Assembly: GCF_014905615.1 (NCBI RefSeq) | Contig: NZ_AQGU01000025.1 | Coordinates: 1,054,001-1,118,000, forward strand | Direction: 5' to 3' | Origin: Pseudoalteromonas aliena SW19 | GTDB taxonomy: Bacteria; Pseudomonadota; Gammaproteobacteria; Enterobacterales; Alteromonadaceae | DNA length: 64,000 nucleotides | Shown: positions 18,795 to 28,222 of the stretch, one piece after another | How positions within the stretch are numbered: the stretch's first letter is position 1 | How the letters are laid out: each line of letters opens with the position of its first letter | Program-made: the position numbers and the translations under genes | Notes under the pieces: model-generated | The model's database searches: none | What the model was told of the DNA's origin: nothing | What the model saw: the letters and a program-made list of their open reading frames with translations, nothing else

Positions 18795-18815
18795 ATTACT
18801 TTGACTAAAAATGCG

Positions 18816-19532
18816 CTACTTCGTTAGCTCTGCATTTATCTCGTTAATTAGTGTATGAATACGCTGTGCATTTTTTCCGAGATCACTTCGCCCTACACGT
18901 GATTTACTACGAATATCAACAAAGCGTTGACTACCTTCATCATTGACTCGCACAACCACATCGTCTTTAAAACCAAACCATGTTGTTGTATCTGTTGCCT
19001 CTACAAGCCCTGAGCTAGCATCAACATTAACAAGCTCCCAACCTAAATTTTCAACCGCTTGCTCTGTAGCTACGATTAAATCAGCTTTTGATTGAACAAA
19101 GTTTAATGTAGCTAGTTCAGGGTAAGCTTTACGTTGTTGATTTGCGGTTTCTTCACCCGCATAAGCCACTGGGTTTGGTGCATCAGCACGAAGTGGTACA
19201 ATAGCAACAAACTTAGGCGGATTAACTAAGTCGGTAGAAATGTCATGTATTGGCGGTACGCTTTTAGCTGTACTCATCATATTTAAAGGCATAGCAATGG
19301 CAATCGCCGAAAATACAACCGCAATCGCTGTACTACCAAATGTTACTGTTTTACGCATAAATATAACTTGCAGTAAAAGCAGCGCAAGCGCAGCGCCACC
19401 GGCATAAACAGCAAACCGAAAACCTGTAAATGCAGTTCCTAGTTCTACAATACCAAACTTATATAAAGGGCCTGGTAGTACAACCAATAAAAAGGCGATT
19501 AAGCTCACCAAACTTACTAATATTTTCATCAA
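18816..19532 (-). CDS. DUF1499 domain membrane protein
   Basis: A 238-residue protein with three N-terminal hydrophobic segments (about residues 5-22, 38-57 and 66-85). A soluble DUF1499 domain follows, covering about 105-238 with features such as WFGFKDDVVVRV and VDIRSKSRVGRSDLG. The family is widespread and its function is not established. It is monocistronic with a strong terminator. The intact IS element begins about 200 bases upstream of its start; nothing else is seen in that gap. Confidence 0.75.
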   Translation of the reverse strand: MMKILVSLVSLIAFLLVVLPGPLYKFGIVELGTAFTGFRFAVYAGGAALALLLLQVIFMRKTVTFGSTAIAVVFSAIAIAMPLNMMSTAKSVPPIHDISTDLVNPPKFVAIVPLRADAPNPVAYAGEETANQQRKAYPELATLNFVQSKADLIVATEQAVENLGWELVNVDASSGLVEATDTTTWFGFKDDVVVRVNDEGSQRFVDIRSKSRVGRSDLGKNAQRIHTLINEINAELTK

Positions 19533-19738
19533 ATTGCTCCGCTACTGTGTGATTGTTATTTTTAAACAGTTTAATACTGTTAATAAATATTTTTAGATTA
19601 CTATTAGCGACTAATTACACAAAAAAGTCCAATGTTGTGTGATCAAAATGATATAAGTTTGAAGAAACACCTACAAGTTCAGAGTGCGCCACATAGTGAC
19701 TAAACTGTAAAACTTACAATTTAGCCCTTTATTTTTAC

Positions 19739-21472
19739 CAGACATTGATCAGACCAATTTCAAAAATTTCGATTTAATTTAAACGCTTAATTCTCTTTAA
19801 TTTGATAAAATAACATCTCAACTTTGAGGTGTATATGAATCTAAAAATCAAACGGTTAGACCATCACGGTATTGTTTCAGGTATTATAGAAGACTTAAAA
19901 ATTGTCAGCCTTTTAGATCAATACTTACCTCAAGACGATAAACAAGAAATCACCCCCGGTGAAGCTGTAAAAGGCATGATCATGAATGGACTCGGTTTTG
20001 CCAATCGACCTTTATCACTCAGCCCTCAATTTTTTACTAACTTGCCTCTTGAACATTTATTTCGTGAAGGGGTTCAAGCATCACATTTTAATCGTCACAA
20101 ACTTGGTAGAACTCTCGATCAATGCTTCGAGTTTGGCTGTGAAAGCTTATTTTCATTAGTCTCCGGACAAGCATGTGAAATAGAGCAAGTTGATAAAACC
20201 TTTGAATCACTTGATACAACGAGTCATTCACTGACAGGTGAATATGCTTTTGATGATGGAGATAGTGATGAAAATGTCATTAAAATTACTCATGGCTATA
20301 GCAAGGCTCACCGTCCTGATTTAAAACAAGTCGTACAAGAAATCATTGTTAGCCAAGATGGTGGGATCCCGCTTGCATGTAAAAACTGGGATGGTAACAG
20401 CGCAGACACCGCTATTTTTAAAGCGCGAAGTAAGGCGCTTGTTGATGAGTTCACAAAAAGCCAAGCTCCTAAATACCTTGTGGCAGACTGTAAACTTTAT
20501 CATAAAAGTAATGCTGAGTTTTTAACCAAAATTCAATTTCTCACGCTAGTACCTTCAACAATTTCTCTTGAAAAATCCTCTATAAGTACAGCCATAGCAG
20601 CCAACCAATGGGTTAATATTGATGATAATTATCAATATGTTATTGAAGAGGTTGATCATATGGGGATAGAGCAAAGATGGATGATTATTTATTCAAAAGC
20701 AGCTAATAGCCGAGCACAAAAAAGCATTGTTCGACAAGTTGAGCGAGCACACACAGGCATCAAAAAAGACCTCTTCCATTTACAAGCTCAACGTTTCGCT
20801 TGTCAAACTGACGCACAACGCGCATTAGATAAATTAGCGAAAAAGATGAAGCATCATCAAATAGCGACTCAGCAATTTATTAAGCATAAAGTCTATGAAG
20901 GTAAAGGGCGACCTAAAAAAGATGCGCCAGTAAAAAATATTGAATGGCAAATCACGGCAGAAATTGAAGAAAACGAAACCGCAATAAAACAGATTGTAGA
21001 ACAAAAGTCATGCTTCGTATTAGCAACGAATATTGATAAAGAAGCCCTTTCACCAGTAGGTTTACTTAAGCATTACAAAGCACAATCTGAAGTAGAAAAA
21101 GGGTTTAGGTTTTTAAAAGACCCCTTGTTTTTTGTTTCATCATTATTTATCAAAAAGCCAAGTAGAATAGATGCTCTGTTGATGGTGATGACACTTTCAT
21201 TGTTAGTTTATTCAATTGCGCAAAGACGAATGAGAGCGAATATGAAAAAAGAAAAAGCCACGATCGCGAATCAAATCAATAAAGAAATATCTAACCCAAC
21301 ATTACGTTGGGTCTTTCAGTGTTTTGAGGGAATTAATCTACTCCAGCAAGGCGACAAAATCAGCTTGGATGGTTTTGATGAGTTCAGGGAAAAAATAATA
21401 AGGCTCATTGGTGGACATGCGTTGAATTTATATAAAATCCAAAAAGTTGCCTAGGGGTCTGATCAATGCCTG
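19739..21472 (+). mobile_element. Complete IS1634-family insertion sequence
   Basis: A 1734-bp element bounded by 17-bp inverted repeats: CAGACATTGATCAGACC at 19739-19755 and GGTCTGATCAATGCCTG at 21456-21472 (one mismatch). It is flanked by identical TTTTAC hexamers at 19733-19738 and 21473-21478, the target duplication. It contains one transposase gene and appears intact, so it may be recent and active. Confidence 0.92.
19829..21454 (+). CDS. IS1634-family transposase
   Basis: A 541-residue DDE transposase. The N-terminus (about residues 3-110) resembles the DUF4277 domain typical of IS1634-group enzymes. The catalytic core has aspartates in SLDTTSH and VADCKLY and a late glutamate in the SEVEKGFRFLKDP region. 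The true start may be the second methionine (19835), as GAGGTG lies just upstream. No frameshift or stop is seen. It is enclosed by the inverted repeats of the element. Confidence 0.92.
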   Translation: MYMNLKIKRLDHHGIVSGIIEDLKIVSLLDQYLPQDDKQEITPGEAVKGMIMNGLGFANRPLSLSPQFFTNLPLEHLFREGVQASHFNRHKLGRTLDQCFEFGCESLFSLVSGQACEIEQVDKTFESLDTTSHSLTGEYAFDDGDSDENVIKITHGYSKAHRPDLKQVVQEIIVSQDGGIPLACKNWDGNSADTAIFKARSKALVDEFTKSQAPKYLVADCKLYHKSNAEFLTKIQFLTLVPSTISLEKSSISTAIAANQWVNIDDNYQYVIEEVDHMGIEQRWMIIYSKAANSRAQKSIVRQVERAHTGIKKDLFHLQAQRFACQTDAQRALDKLAKKMKHHQIATQQFIKHKVYEGKGRPKKDAPVKNIEWQITAEIEENETAIKQIVEQKSCFVLATNIDKEALSPVGLLKHYKAQSEVEKGFRFLKDPLFFVSSLFIKKPSRIDALLMVMTLSLLVYSIAQRRMRANMKKEKATIANQINKEISNPTLRWVFQCFEGINLLQQGDKISLDGFDEFREKIIRLIGGHALNLYKIQKVA

Positions 21473-21548
21473 TTTTACCATTGAAACTTGACTATCTCTA
21501 TAAAATGCACACACTGCGGGGGTAAAAATAGTCAGAGCTTTATTATTT

Positions 21549-21764
21549 ATGAAAACAGAAATTAGCTATCGTTTTGAATCATCACAAATTGCTAACCGAT
21601 TTGTGCATATGCTAAAAAATTGGCCAGTAAACGAGGTAAAAACTCGCTTATTTAATGGTGGGGATAGTGTTAAAGTAACTTATAAGTCTGATGAAGGCGG
21701 ATTTGATTACACTTCAGCTGAACTTGACGACTTAGCAGAAAAACATGGCGGAAAAGAAGTCTAA
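21549..21764 (+). CDS. Small hypothetical protein
   Basis: A 71-residue soluble acidic protein, not recognised. Predicted mixed helix and strand, with no signal peptide or cysteines. It lies 31 bases before the esterase gene on the same strand, so the two may be co-transcribed. The IS element inserted about 76 bases upstream of its start and may have displaced its promoter. Confidence 0.55.
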   Translation: MKTEISYRFESSQIANRFVHMLKNWPVNEVKTRLFNGGDSVKVTYKSDEGGFDYTSAELDDLAEKHGGKEV

Positions 21765-21794
21765 ACTTTAACAATAATAACTAAAGGCAGCCCT

Positions 21795-22622
21795 ATGAAA
21801 AATAAAACTCTAAGTTTATTTGCAATAATATGTTTAACCATTAGCGCTTTTAGCTACGCAGAAAAGGTTAAAATTGAGCCTTTTAGCATTGGCGAAATCC
21901 TGACACTTAATTCAACAACACTTAGCCAGCAACGCATTATAAACGTGTACCTGCCAAATAGTTACCAACAGAATACAGAAAAACATTACCCCGTTATTTA
22001 CTTGCTTGATGGCTCAAAAGATGAAGACTTTATCCATATTGCAGGGCTTGTACAATTTGCCTCTTTTTCGTCGATAAATCACATGCCTGAAAGCATTGTT
22101 GTGGGTATTGCGAATATAGATCGTAAACACGATTTAACGTCAGCAAGTAGTCACCCGCTTGATATAAAAGATTTACCAACGCATGGCGGCTCAAAAAAGT
22201 TTATTCATTTTATAAACGATGAACTACGCCCGCTAATTAATAAAACATACCGCACAAACTCAACGAATACTTTAATTGGTCAGTCGCTCGGCGGGCTATT
22301 TGCCACCGATATTTTATTTAATCATACAGCTATGTTTAATCATTACGTAATAATTAGTCCAAGCTTATGGTGGGCCGATAATGAGTTACTAAACGGCCCT
22401 TTTGAACCAAAAACTTTTCCACAATCGGTTTATATTGGCGTTGGTAAAGAAGGCGAACTAATGGAAGGTCTAGCAAGACAATTACACAAAAAAATAGCGC
22501 CTATTCTTAACAAAAAAAGCCAAGTGCAATTTAAGTATTTTGAAAACCTAGATTATACCGAAACTCTACACTTAGCTGTTTACGATGCTTTTAAAAAAGT
22601 CAATTACCACCCAAAAAAATAG
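21795..22622 (+). CDS. Exported alpha/beta-hydrolase esterase (putative esterase/Fes-like family)
   Basis: A 275-residue hydrolase with a signal peptide (cleavage near SYA, about residue 22). The alpha/beta core opens with INVYLPNSY and YPVIYLLDG. The nucleophile serine is in GQSLGG (about residue 164), followed by ISPSLWW and a late histidine near TLHLAV. This is the putative esterase family that includes IroE/Fes-type enzymes hydrolysing siderophore or other esters. No siderophore genes are adjacent, so the substrate is open. AAAGGCAG precedes the start. Confidence 0.82.
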   Translation: MKNKTLSLFAIICLTISAFSYAEKVKIEPFSIGEILTLNSTTLSQQRIINVYLPNSYQQNTEKHYPVIYLLDGSKDEDFIHIAGLVQFASFSSINHMPESIVVGIANIDRKHDLTSASSHPLDIKDLPTHGGSKKFIHFINDELRPLINKTYRTNSTNTLIGQSLGGLFATDILFNHTAMFNHYVIISPSLWWADNELLNGPFEPKTFPQSVYIGVGKEGELMEGLARQLHKKIAPILNKKSQVQFKYFENLDYTETLHLAVYDAFKKVNYHPKK

Positions 22623-22653
22623 CTAAAATAAATAACTTTACGGTATAGTCGTT

Positions 22654-22793
22654 AATCTGAACTCTAGTTAAGAGATTTTTAGTGAAAACAAGGCGAATTT
22701 ACGTGTCAATAGCGGGCCTATTGCAAGTAAATTCAACGCAGTTACCGCTGAAAATAACTGCTTGAGATAGATTTATTATTCAGAGTTCAGGTT
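22654..22793. mobile_element. MITE-like element family A, copy 2
   Basis: An ~140-bp element with ends AATCTGAACTCT and AGAGTTCAGGTT and the same interior as the other two copies (GTGAAAACAAGGCGAATTTACG, 'GCGGGCCTATTGCAAGTAAA'-type blocks). It forms the boundary where the coding sequence of the outer-membrane efflux pseudogene stops, so it probably inserted into or recombined at that gene. Confidence 0.75.
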
Positions 22794-22795
22794 AA

Positions 22796-23752
22796 AGCGT
22801 CGAAGAGATCGATATCTCCTTCGTCAAATCTAAACTGAGCAATGCAAGGGCTTCTTCCACAGTATTTAACACTTTTATTAGCTGTATCTCTTGTTTACCT
22901 ACACATAACCAGTTTCGACTCAACATCACTAAATGCATTCAGAGCAACTTGACCATAAGCAGATATCGCGGCACGTTGTTGTGCATTAGTAACATCTATT
23001 TACGCTTTGAGGCACCGCCCCTTTTACTTGCAATCGAACTAAGTCAACAATCCGTTCAAGATTACCCCAGACTGCTTGATAATATAAGTCTGGATATCCG
23101 CATTAATGGCGGCAAAGTAAGAAGATACAATGTTTGCTGCAAGTGAATACTACGCAAATCGGCAATCACCGCCTAGGAAGAAGCTTGTGCCGTATACCTT
23201 TGTGAGCGTAATCGCCCCAAAATCAAGTGCCCAAAAGACCTAAAGCGTTCTTCTACTTGAATCGACAACAGCACTTTGCTGCCCCTGTGGACCTAAGAAT
23301 ACTTCCAATCCCAACTTGGGTTTTAGCACTGCAGTGGCTTGTCGAAACAATACACTGGACTCTGCAATTATACCAATTCACTTAATTAAGTGATCTATTT
23401 TGAGGTAAGAAAATCGTGTCGATAACAAGGCAAAAATTTCGTTATTTAGTGTTCTATATCAGAAATTTTTAACGCAGTTAGCGTCAGATTTAATCCCTCA
23501 AATTAATTAAGTATTATTACTAACTGATATTACTGCGGCCAAGGCCTGTAGTTCTCGATTATATTGCTATGCTTCAGAACCAGTGCTGAGAGTATCGGAT
23601 CATCAGATTGCTCACCCTGCCAGCTGTATCTTTCAACTCGACACGCTCAATCACTGTGGTGGAGACACCCTTGCCGCTTGCTATATGATGTCAGTTCCAA
23701 ATTTAGGCGTGGCGCACGCGCCGAGTCCGAATGCAATGACACTCAAGATCAT
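22796..23752 (-). pseudogene. Outer-membrane efflux factor (OprM/NodT-like) pseudogene
   Basis: This sits exactly where the third gene of the RND operon is expected. On the minus strand, GGAG precedes an ATG at 23752 that opens a lipoprotein-type signal, SVIAFGLGACATPKFG, and soon meets a stop. Frames further on give DDPILSALVLKHSNIIENYR. Near the 3' end come NAQQRAAISAYGQVALNAFSDVESKLV and, in the same frame after a stop, AQFRFDEGDIDLFD, both hallmarks of TolC-family factors. Several frameshifts and stops are present. A MITE-like element interrupts it (23370-23530), and it ends abruptly at a second one. The pump operon therefore lacks its own outer-membrane channel. Confidence 0.8.
23370..23530. 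mobile_element. MITE-like element family B, within the efflux-factor pseudogene
   Basis: An ~160-bp non-coding block beginning ATACCAATTCAC and ending in AAATTAATTAAGTATTATT-type sequence. The right part is the reverse complement of 41582-41642 (AATAATACTTAATTAATTTG, TTAAATCTGACGC). It also shares AACAAGGC and AACGCAGTTAGCG with family A. The right boundary is approximate. Confidence 0.6.
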
Positions 23753-23781
23753 TATTCTCCAAACAAGGTACTTGAAGTCAC

Positions 23782-26700
23782 TTATTTATCTGCATTGAGC
23801 TTGCTACTCATTGGATTTTCCTCACTTTCTTGTTCTATATTATCCGGTGTCAATAATAAGAACAGGCAAGGCACTATAAGTAAGGCAAGAAAGGTCGCAA
23901 ACAACAAGCCGCTGATAACAGTGGTTGATAGCGGTAGCCACATTTCCTGACTGATAGCTAAAGGAATGAGACCAACGATAGTCGTTACACTAGTAGTGAC
24001 TATCGGGCGAAGACGATCGGCTGCGCCATGTGCAGCCGCCTCTACAACACTTTTCCCTTTTTTAATATAACTATTCATTGTATTGATCATAATAATAGTG
24101 TCATTTACGACTATACCAATCAAAGCAATGATACCCACCATTGCCATAAAGGAAAATGGCAATTGCATAACGAAAAAACCGAAGAAGGTTCCAGTTAACG
24201 CCAGTGGAATGGCTGACATGATCACAAATGGCTGCTTGAAGCTATCGAATTGCAGTGCGAGCAGCGCAAACACCAAAAATAAAGCCAGAACTAACATTTT
24301 TCCAGCCGAACCAAATGCTTCCTCACTGGCTTCAGCTTCACCAGCAATCTTTACACGATAGCCAGAAGGCCAATGCTGCTTAAGATTATCTAAGCGTGGT
24401 TTTAAATCTGCGAGTATTTCGCCGGCGGTGCGCCCATCAGTTTTAGCCATTACCATCAATGCTCGCTCTCCGTTTTTGTGCAATATTGATAAAGAGGATT
24501 CTTCTAGACGCCAATCAACTACCGATGGCAATGGCACACCACGACCACTCTGCGTAATAATATTTAACAAATAAAGCTCGCTCATGGTCGTTGGTCCACC
24601 CAAAGCGCCGTCACGGCTCGGCCAAGCGTAGCCCATACGAATCGGTAGATCTTCTTGTACGCCACCGCGAACAAATTTATTTACTTCATCACTGTTCATC
24701 ATATAACGTATTTGCTCAGAAACATCTGCTGCAGTTAGCCCGTAAAAATTCAATGCTTCTCGATTTGGATAGGCACGAAGATCCATTTTTGGTACGCCGT
24801 AATTATCGCGAACATCGGAAGTGCCCAGAATAGTTCGAAGTTCAGCGGCAACTGATTGTGCTAACTGTCTCAGTATTGTCATGTCCTCACCAATAATTTC
24901 GATCTGAATGGGATCCTCAGCCGAAGCTCCACCAAGTTGCGGCGAAAAGAATGCCTGCCCCCCTGGGCATGCTAACATAGCAGCCTCAACGTCTTGACGA
25001 ATCTCCGGCACATACTTATAAAGTGGTAATTTTCGATCTTTTTTAAGAATAAAAGTGGTCGAGAATCCAACAAGGTAATTACCGCTCGTTGGCGATAATT
25101 GATCCGTCGTTGAGACAAGCGTAAACGGACTTTTTTCGCCTACATGTTTGGTCACATTTTGAATATATGCTTTGTTAACAAGCTGCTCACCTACAGCATC
25201 CGCGCAACGTTGGGACGTCGCGAGAGACGCATCTGGTGAGAGTTCAATAGTGATACCCATAGAGCGACCATCCCCCTTAGGCGACAATTCGGTTGGTAGT
25301 GTACTAAATAGAGCATACCCTAGTACGAAGATACTAGTGGCAACTCCAACCGCAACCCACGCATTCCTGCGACTAGATAAAAATCGCCGACGTAATAGGT
25401 CGGCTAGTTTTTCACTGTAAACCTCAGTAAAGTTATCCATACGGGTCTTCTTCGCTTTATGCTTTTCTAGCACAAATCGAGACAAAGGAACGGCAATAAA
25501 TATTGAGACAAGATAGCTCATGACTAAACACGCTATAGCGGTTACCGGCATCTGCCGGATAAATTTCCCTTCAATGCCTGCTATACCCATCAACGGTGCC
25601 ATAGCAAGGATCGTCGTCAGACTGCCAGTTAATGACGGTAAAGCATAGGTCTTGATGGTAGCGATGGCTGCCTCATCGAAATGCATTCCACGGACATAAA
25701 TATTTTCGTGCATACCTTCCATCATCAGAATGAAGTCGTCCACTAATAGCCCAAGCGCCAACACCATGCCTATGATTACGATTTGATTCAATGAATAACC
25801 GAGCGCGAACACAATGATCAGTGCACCAGCGAAAGTTATTGGGATCGCGAGGCCGGCGACGAGCGCTTCTCGCCAAGTTAGGCTAATCAGTAGTATGGTA
25901 AACACAGCCAACATGGCTTGCCACCCGTTATTAAAAATATTGCGTAGGTCAGTATTGATATATATCGATTCATCCGCAACCACTGTTGTTTGCAATCCAG
26001 TAGGCCAGCGGGCCGTTGCCTGTTGCCGTGCGACCACCCGTTCAATGGCCTTAATGGTCTTGATCACGTCGGAGCCCGGCCGCTTAGTCAGCGTAATATC
26101 AATCGCCTGATGAAACTCACCACCGCTCGTTGCGAAAAAAGTGCGGCTGTGCTCCTGCTCAGGCCCACGTTTAATCTCTGCAAGCTCACTCAACAAAATA
26201 GTTCGCCCACTTTGTGCATTACCAACAGGCAAGTTGCGGATGTCTTCTACATCACGAAATCGCCCTAGAAATCGAAAACCAGCACCGATTTCTTCACCAT
26301 CAAAATCTCCTAAAGGCAAATCGAGACTAGCTTGATCCAGCACCTGACGAAGCGTGTTTGGCGAAATTCCATAGGCAGCTAATCGTGCCCCTAATAGCCG
26401 AATTTGAATAACCTCATCACGCTCCCCCGAGACTGAGACTTTATTGACCCCAGAAGTTCGCTCAAGCTCTCGCTTTAAATCCTCAGCAACACCAGCTACA
26501 ACCGCTAGATCAATATCACCCGACAGGCGAATACTGTAGATGGGTGTATCATTGATAGAAGCTTCAACAATAGTCGGCTTTTTTGCTGCACGAGGAAGTT
26601 CACCTTCGGCGGCAGCCACCTTTGCACGCAGCCGCGTCATCGCATCAACCTGTTTAACATCTGGCCTGAATTCAGCCACGATGAGCGAAAAACCGGCATA

Positions 26701-26964
26701 AGATCCGCTTTGAAGACGCTTTAATCCTTTAATACTCTTCAGCTTTTTCTCTATTTTATTGGTAATTTCTTGCTCAATTGATTGTGGATCACCACCAGCC
26801 CACTCGGTAAATACAATGCCCACACCTATTTCAAGATCCGGCGTAGTCTCCTTAATAAGATTCGAATAAGCGATGATCCCACCCAAAACCAAAGCGAATA
26901 CAGCTAGTCGTGCGAAGGTATTCTTTACAAAGAATGTGTGCGCAAGTGAAAATGCCCCGTTCAT
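23782..26964 (-). CDS. RND-family efflux transporter (inner-membrane pump)
   Basis: A 1060-residue AcrB-type permease: TM1 near residues 15-35, a large periplasmic domain, a TM cluster around 340-540 including GLLVDDFILMMEG, a second periplasmic domain and a C-terminal TM cluster with GIVVNDTIIMINTM. It exports drugs or toxic compounds with a periplasmic adaptor, driven by proton flux. Its start overlaps the adaptor stop by four bases (ATGA). Base composition is visibly GC-richer than neighbouring genes, suggesting horizontal acquisition. The third component is a pseudogene, so function would need a channel from elsewhere, such as a TolC homologue. Confidence 0.92.
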   Translation of the reverse strand: MNGAFSLAHTFFVKNTFARLAVFALVLGGIIAYSNLIKETTPDLEIGVGIVFTEWAGGDPQSIEQEITNKIEKKLKSIKGLKRLQSGSYAGFSLIVAEFRPDVKQVDAMTRLRAKVAAAEGELPRAAKKPTIVEASINDTPIYSIRLSGDIDLAVVAGVAEDLKRELERTSGVNKVSVSGERDEVIQIRLLGARLAAYGISPNTLRQVLDQASLDLPLGDFDGEEIGAGFRFLGRFRDVEDIRNLPVGNAQSGRTILLSELAEIKRGPEQEHSRTFFATSGGEFHQAIDITLTKRPGSDVIKTIKAIERVVARQQATARWPTGLQTTVVADESIYINTDLRNIFNNGWQAMLAVFTILLISLTWREALVAGLAIPITFAGALIIVFALGYSLNQIVIIGMVLALGLLVDDFILMMEGMHENIYVRGMHFDEAAIATIKTYALPSLTGSLTTILAMAPLMGIAGIEGKFIRQMPVTAIACLVMSYLVSIFIAVPLSRFVLEKHKAKKTRMDNFTEVYSEKLADLLRRRFLSSRRNAWVAVGVATSIFVLGYALFSTLPTELSPKGDGRSMGITIELSPDASLATSQRCADAVGEQLVNKAYIQNVTKHVGEKSPFTLVSTTDQLSPTSGNYLVGFSTTFILKKDRKLPLYKYVPEIRQDVEAAMLACPGGQAFFSPQLGGASAEDPIQIEIIGEDMTILRQLAQSVAAELRTILGTSDVRDNYGVPKMDLRAYPNREALNFYGLTAADVSEQIRYMMNSDEVNKFVRGGVQEDLPIRMGYAWPSRDGALGGPTTMSELYLLNIITQSGRGVPLPSVVDWRLEESSLSILHKNGERALMVMAKTDGRTAGEILADLKPRLDNLKQHWPSGYRVKIAGEAEASEEAFGSAGKMLVLALFLVFALLALQFDSFKQPFVIMSAIPLALTGTFFGFFVMQLPFSFMAMVGIIALIGIVVNDTIIMINTMNSYIKKGKSVVEAAAHGAADRLRPIVTTSVTTIVGLIPLAISQEMWLPLSTTVISGLLFATFLALLIVPCLFLLLTPDNIEQESEENPMSSKLNADK

Positions 26965-28205
26965 TGTTGCTTCTTATTTATCGATGCGGCCTGACGCACA
27001 GTCATTCCTGATGCTAACCGAAAGCGCCCTTTTGTCACTACCTGTTCATCAGGCAACAATCCGGACAGTACCTCCATGCCTTTGAAGCCTCCGATACCTA
27101 ATTTTAATAATCGCCGCTCAACTTTATTCGTCTCAGAATCAAACACGAAGGCATATGCTGTTTGATTTCGGTAGACCAGCGCCTCCATTGGTATAATCAC
27201 CGCATCATCACGTCGGGAGACTTCGATCCAAACAGTGACATACCCGCCGTCAGCTAGGCGCTCTATCGTTTCATTCGTAACAACTCGCGCACGGATCGCC
27301 CGAGATCCTGGATCTACTGCGGGACTAACCGATGCAACGCGTGCCGGTGTTAATAAATCACTAAAACTGTCAGGCGTACTCTCTGAGTTGAAACCTCTTT
27401 GTTGTACTGAAGCAAGTGTGCCTTCATCGAGAATATAGGCAAGTTGATCTGAGCGCACGCACCTGCCATCCACGACAGGTAATTCGACAACAATCTCGAA
27501 CGCATTTGGATCAATTACGACTATTGGCGCCGTCCGCACTGCTGCTTGGTCAGATGTTGTATCGAATTGCGCTAGAGACACATATTGACCTTCTCTAATA
27601 TTTACAAACGACACAACACCATCGAAAGGTGCACGGATCTGTAACTGACGAAGCCCTGCAGTGACGCGTTCCAAGCGCGCCTCAGTGCCTCTCACGTCTG
27701 CAAGCGCCTGTTCATGTGCCGTTTCAATTGCCTCAAATCGACTGATTTGAATAACATCGCCAACGCGCAATCGTCTTGCTCGGTCCAGTTCCTTTTTAGC
27801 GTTAGCAAGGGTTGCCCTACTGGTATCAAGTTCAGCCCGAGCAGCACGAGCCGTAGCATCCTCAATACGTCGATCCAGTTCAGCGAGTAACTCTCCATTA
27901 TTGACCGAGTCCCCTTCACGCAGCGGACCACCGTCATTGTTAGATTTCAAAAAATTAACACGCCCGCCAGACTCAAATAACAAGAAATCCCGACGAATTG
28001 CTCGTGAATTGCCATCGGCGAACACAAACTCGCTTAAAGACCCTCGAGTAACAGCAGCAATTTCAACGGCAAGAGCCGCACGAGTCGCCGATCCATCATT
28101 CGTTTCACCTTGTTTTTTTTGTGCCCGTGCTATTGAGCTGCCGACAAGAATAACCATCAAGCCTAATAATGCGTAAAACAGTCGGTTAAAATAGGCATTT
28201 TTCAT
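26961..28205 (-). CDS. RND efflux periplasmic adaptor (membrane fusion protein)
   Basis: A 414-residue HlyD/AcrA-type adaptor. It has an N-terminal membrane segment or signal (about residues 8-27), a lipoyl half-motif region (near 70-115), an alpha-helical hairpin (about 115-180), the second lipoyl half with IRAPFDGVVSFV, a beta-barrel and a membrane-proximal domain ending near GRFRLASGMTVR. It bridges the RND pump and an outer-membrane channel. It is in one operon with the DUF418-like membrane protein upstream (gap 17 bases) and the pump downstream (overlapping). It shares the GC-richer composition of this block. Confidence 0.9.
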   Translation of the reverse strand: MKNAYFNRLFYALLGLMVILVGSSIARAQKKQGETNDGSATRAALAVEIAAVTRGSLSEFVFADGNSRAIRRDFLLFESGGRVNFLKSNNDGGPLREGDSVNNGELLAELDRRIEDATARAARAELDTSRATLANAKKELDRARRLRVGDVIQISRFEAIETAHEQALADVRGTEARLERVTAGLRQLQIRAPFDGVVSFVNIREGQYVSLAQFDTTSDQAAVRTAPIVVIDPNAFEIVVELPVVDGRCVRSDQLAYILDEGTLASVQQRGFNSESTPDSFSDLLTPARVASVSPAVDPGSRAIRARVVTNETIERLADGGYVTVWIEVSRRDDAVIIPMEALVYRNQTAYAFVFDSETNKVERRLLKLGIGGFKGMEVLSGLLPDEQVVTKGRFRLASGMTVRQAASINKKQQ

Positions 28206-28222
28206 CTTATAAGTCCTTTTTA

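Noticed and set aside
22949..23146. A 65-codon plus-strand open frame downstream of the esterase
   Set aside because: It lies antisense within the outer-membrane efflux-factor pseudogene, whose minus-strand fragments are recognisable.
25814..26268. Overlapping plus-strand frames of 90-98 codons within the RND pump gene
   Set aside because: Antisense to a strongly supported transporter; the GC-richer composition leaves fewer chance stops.
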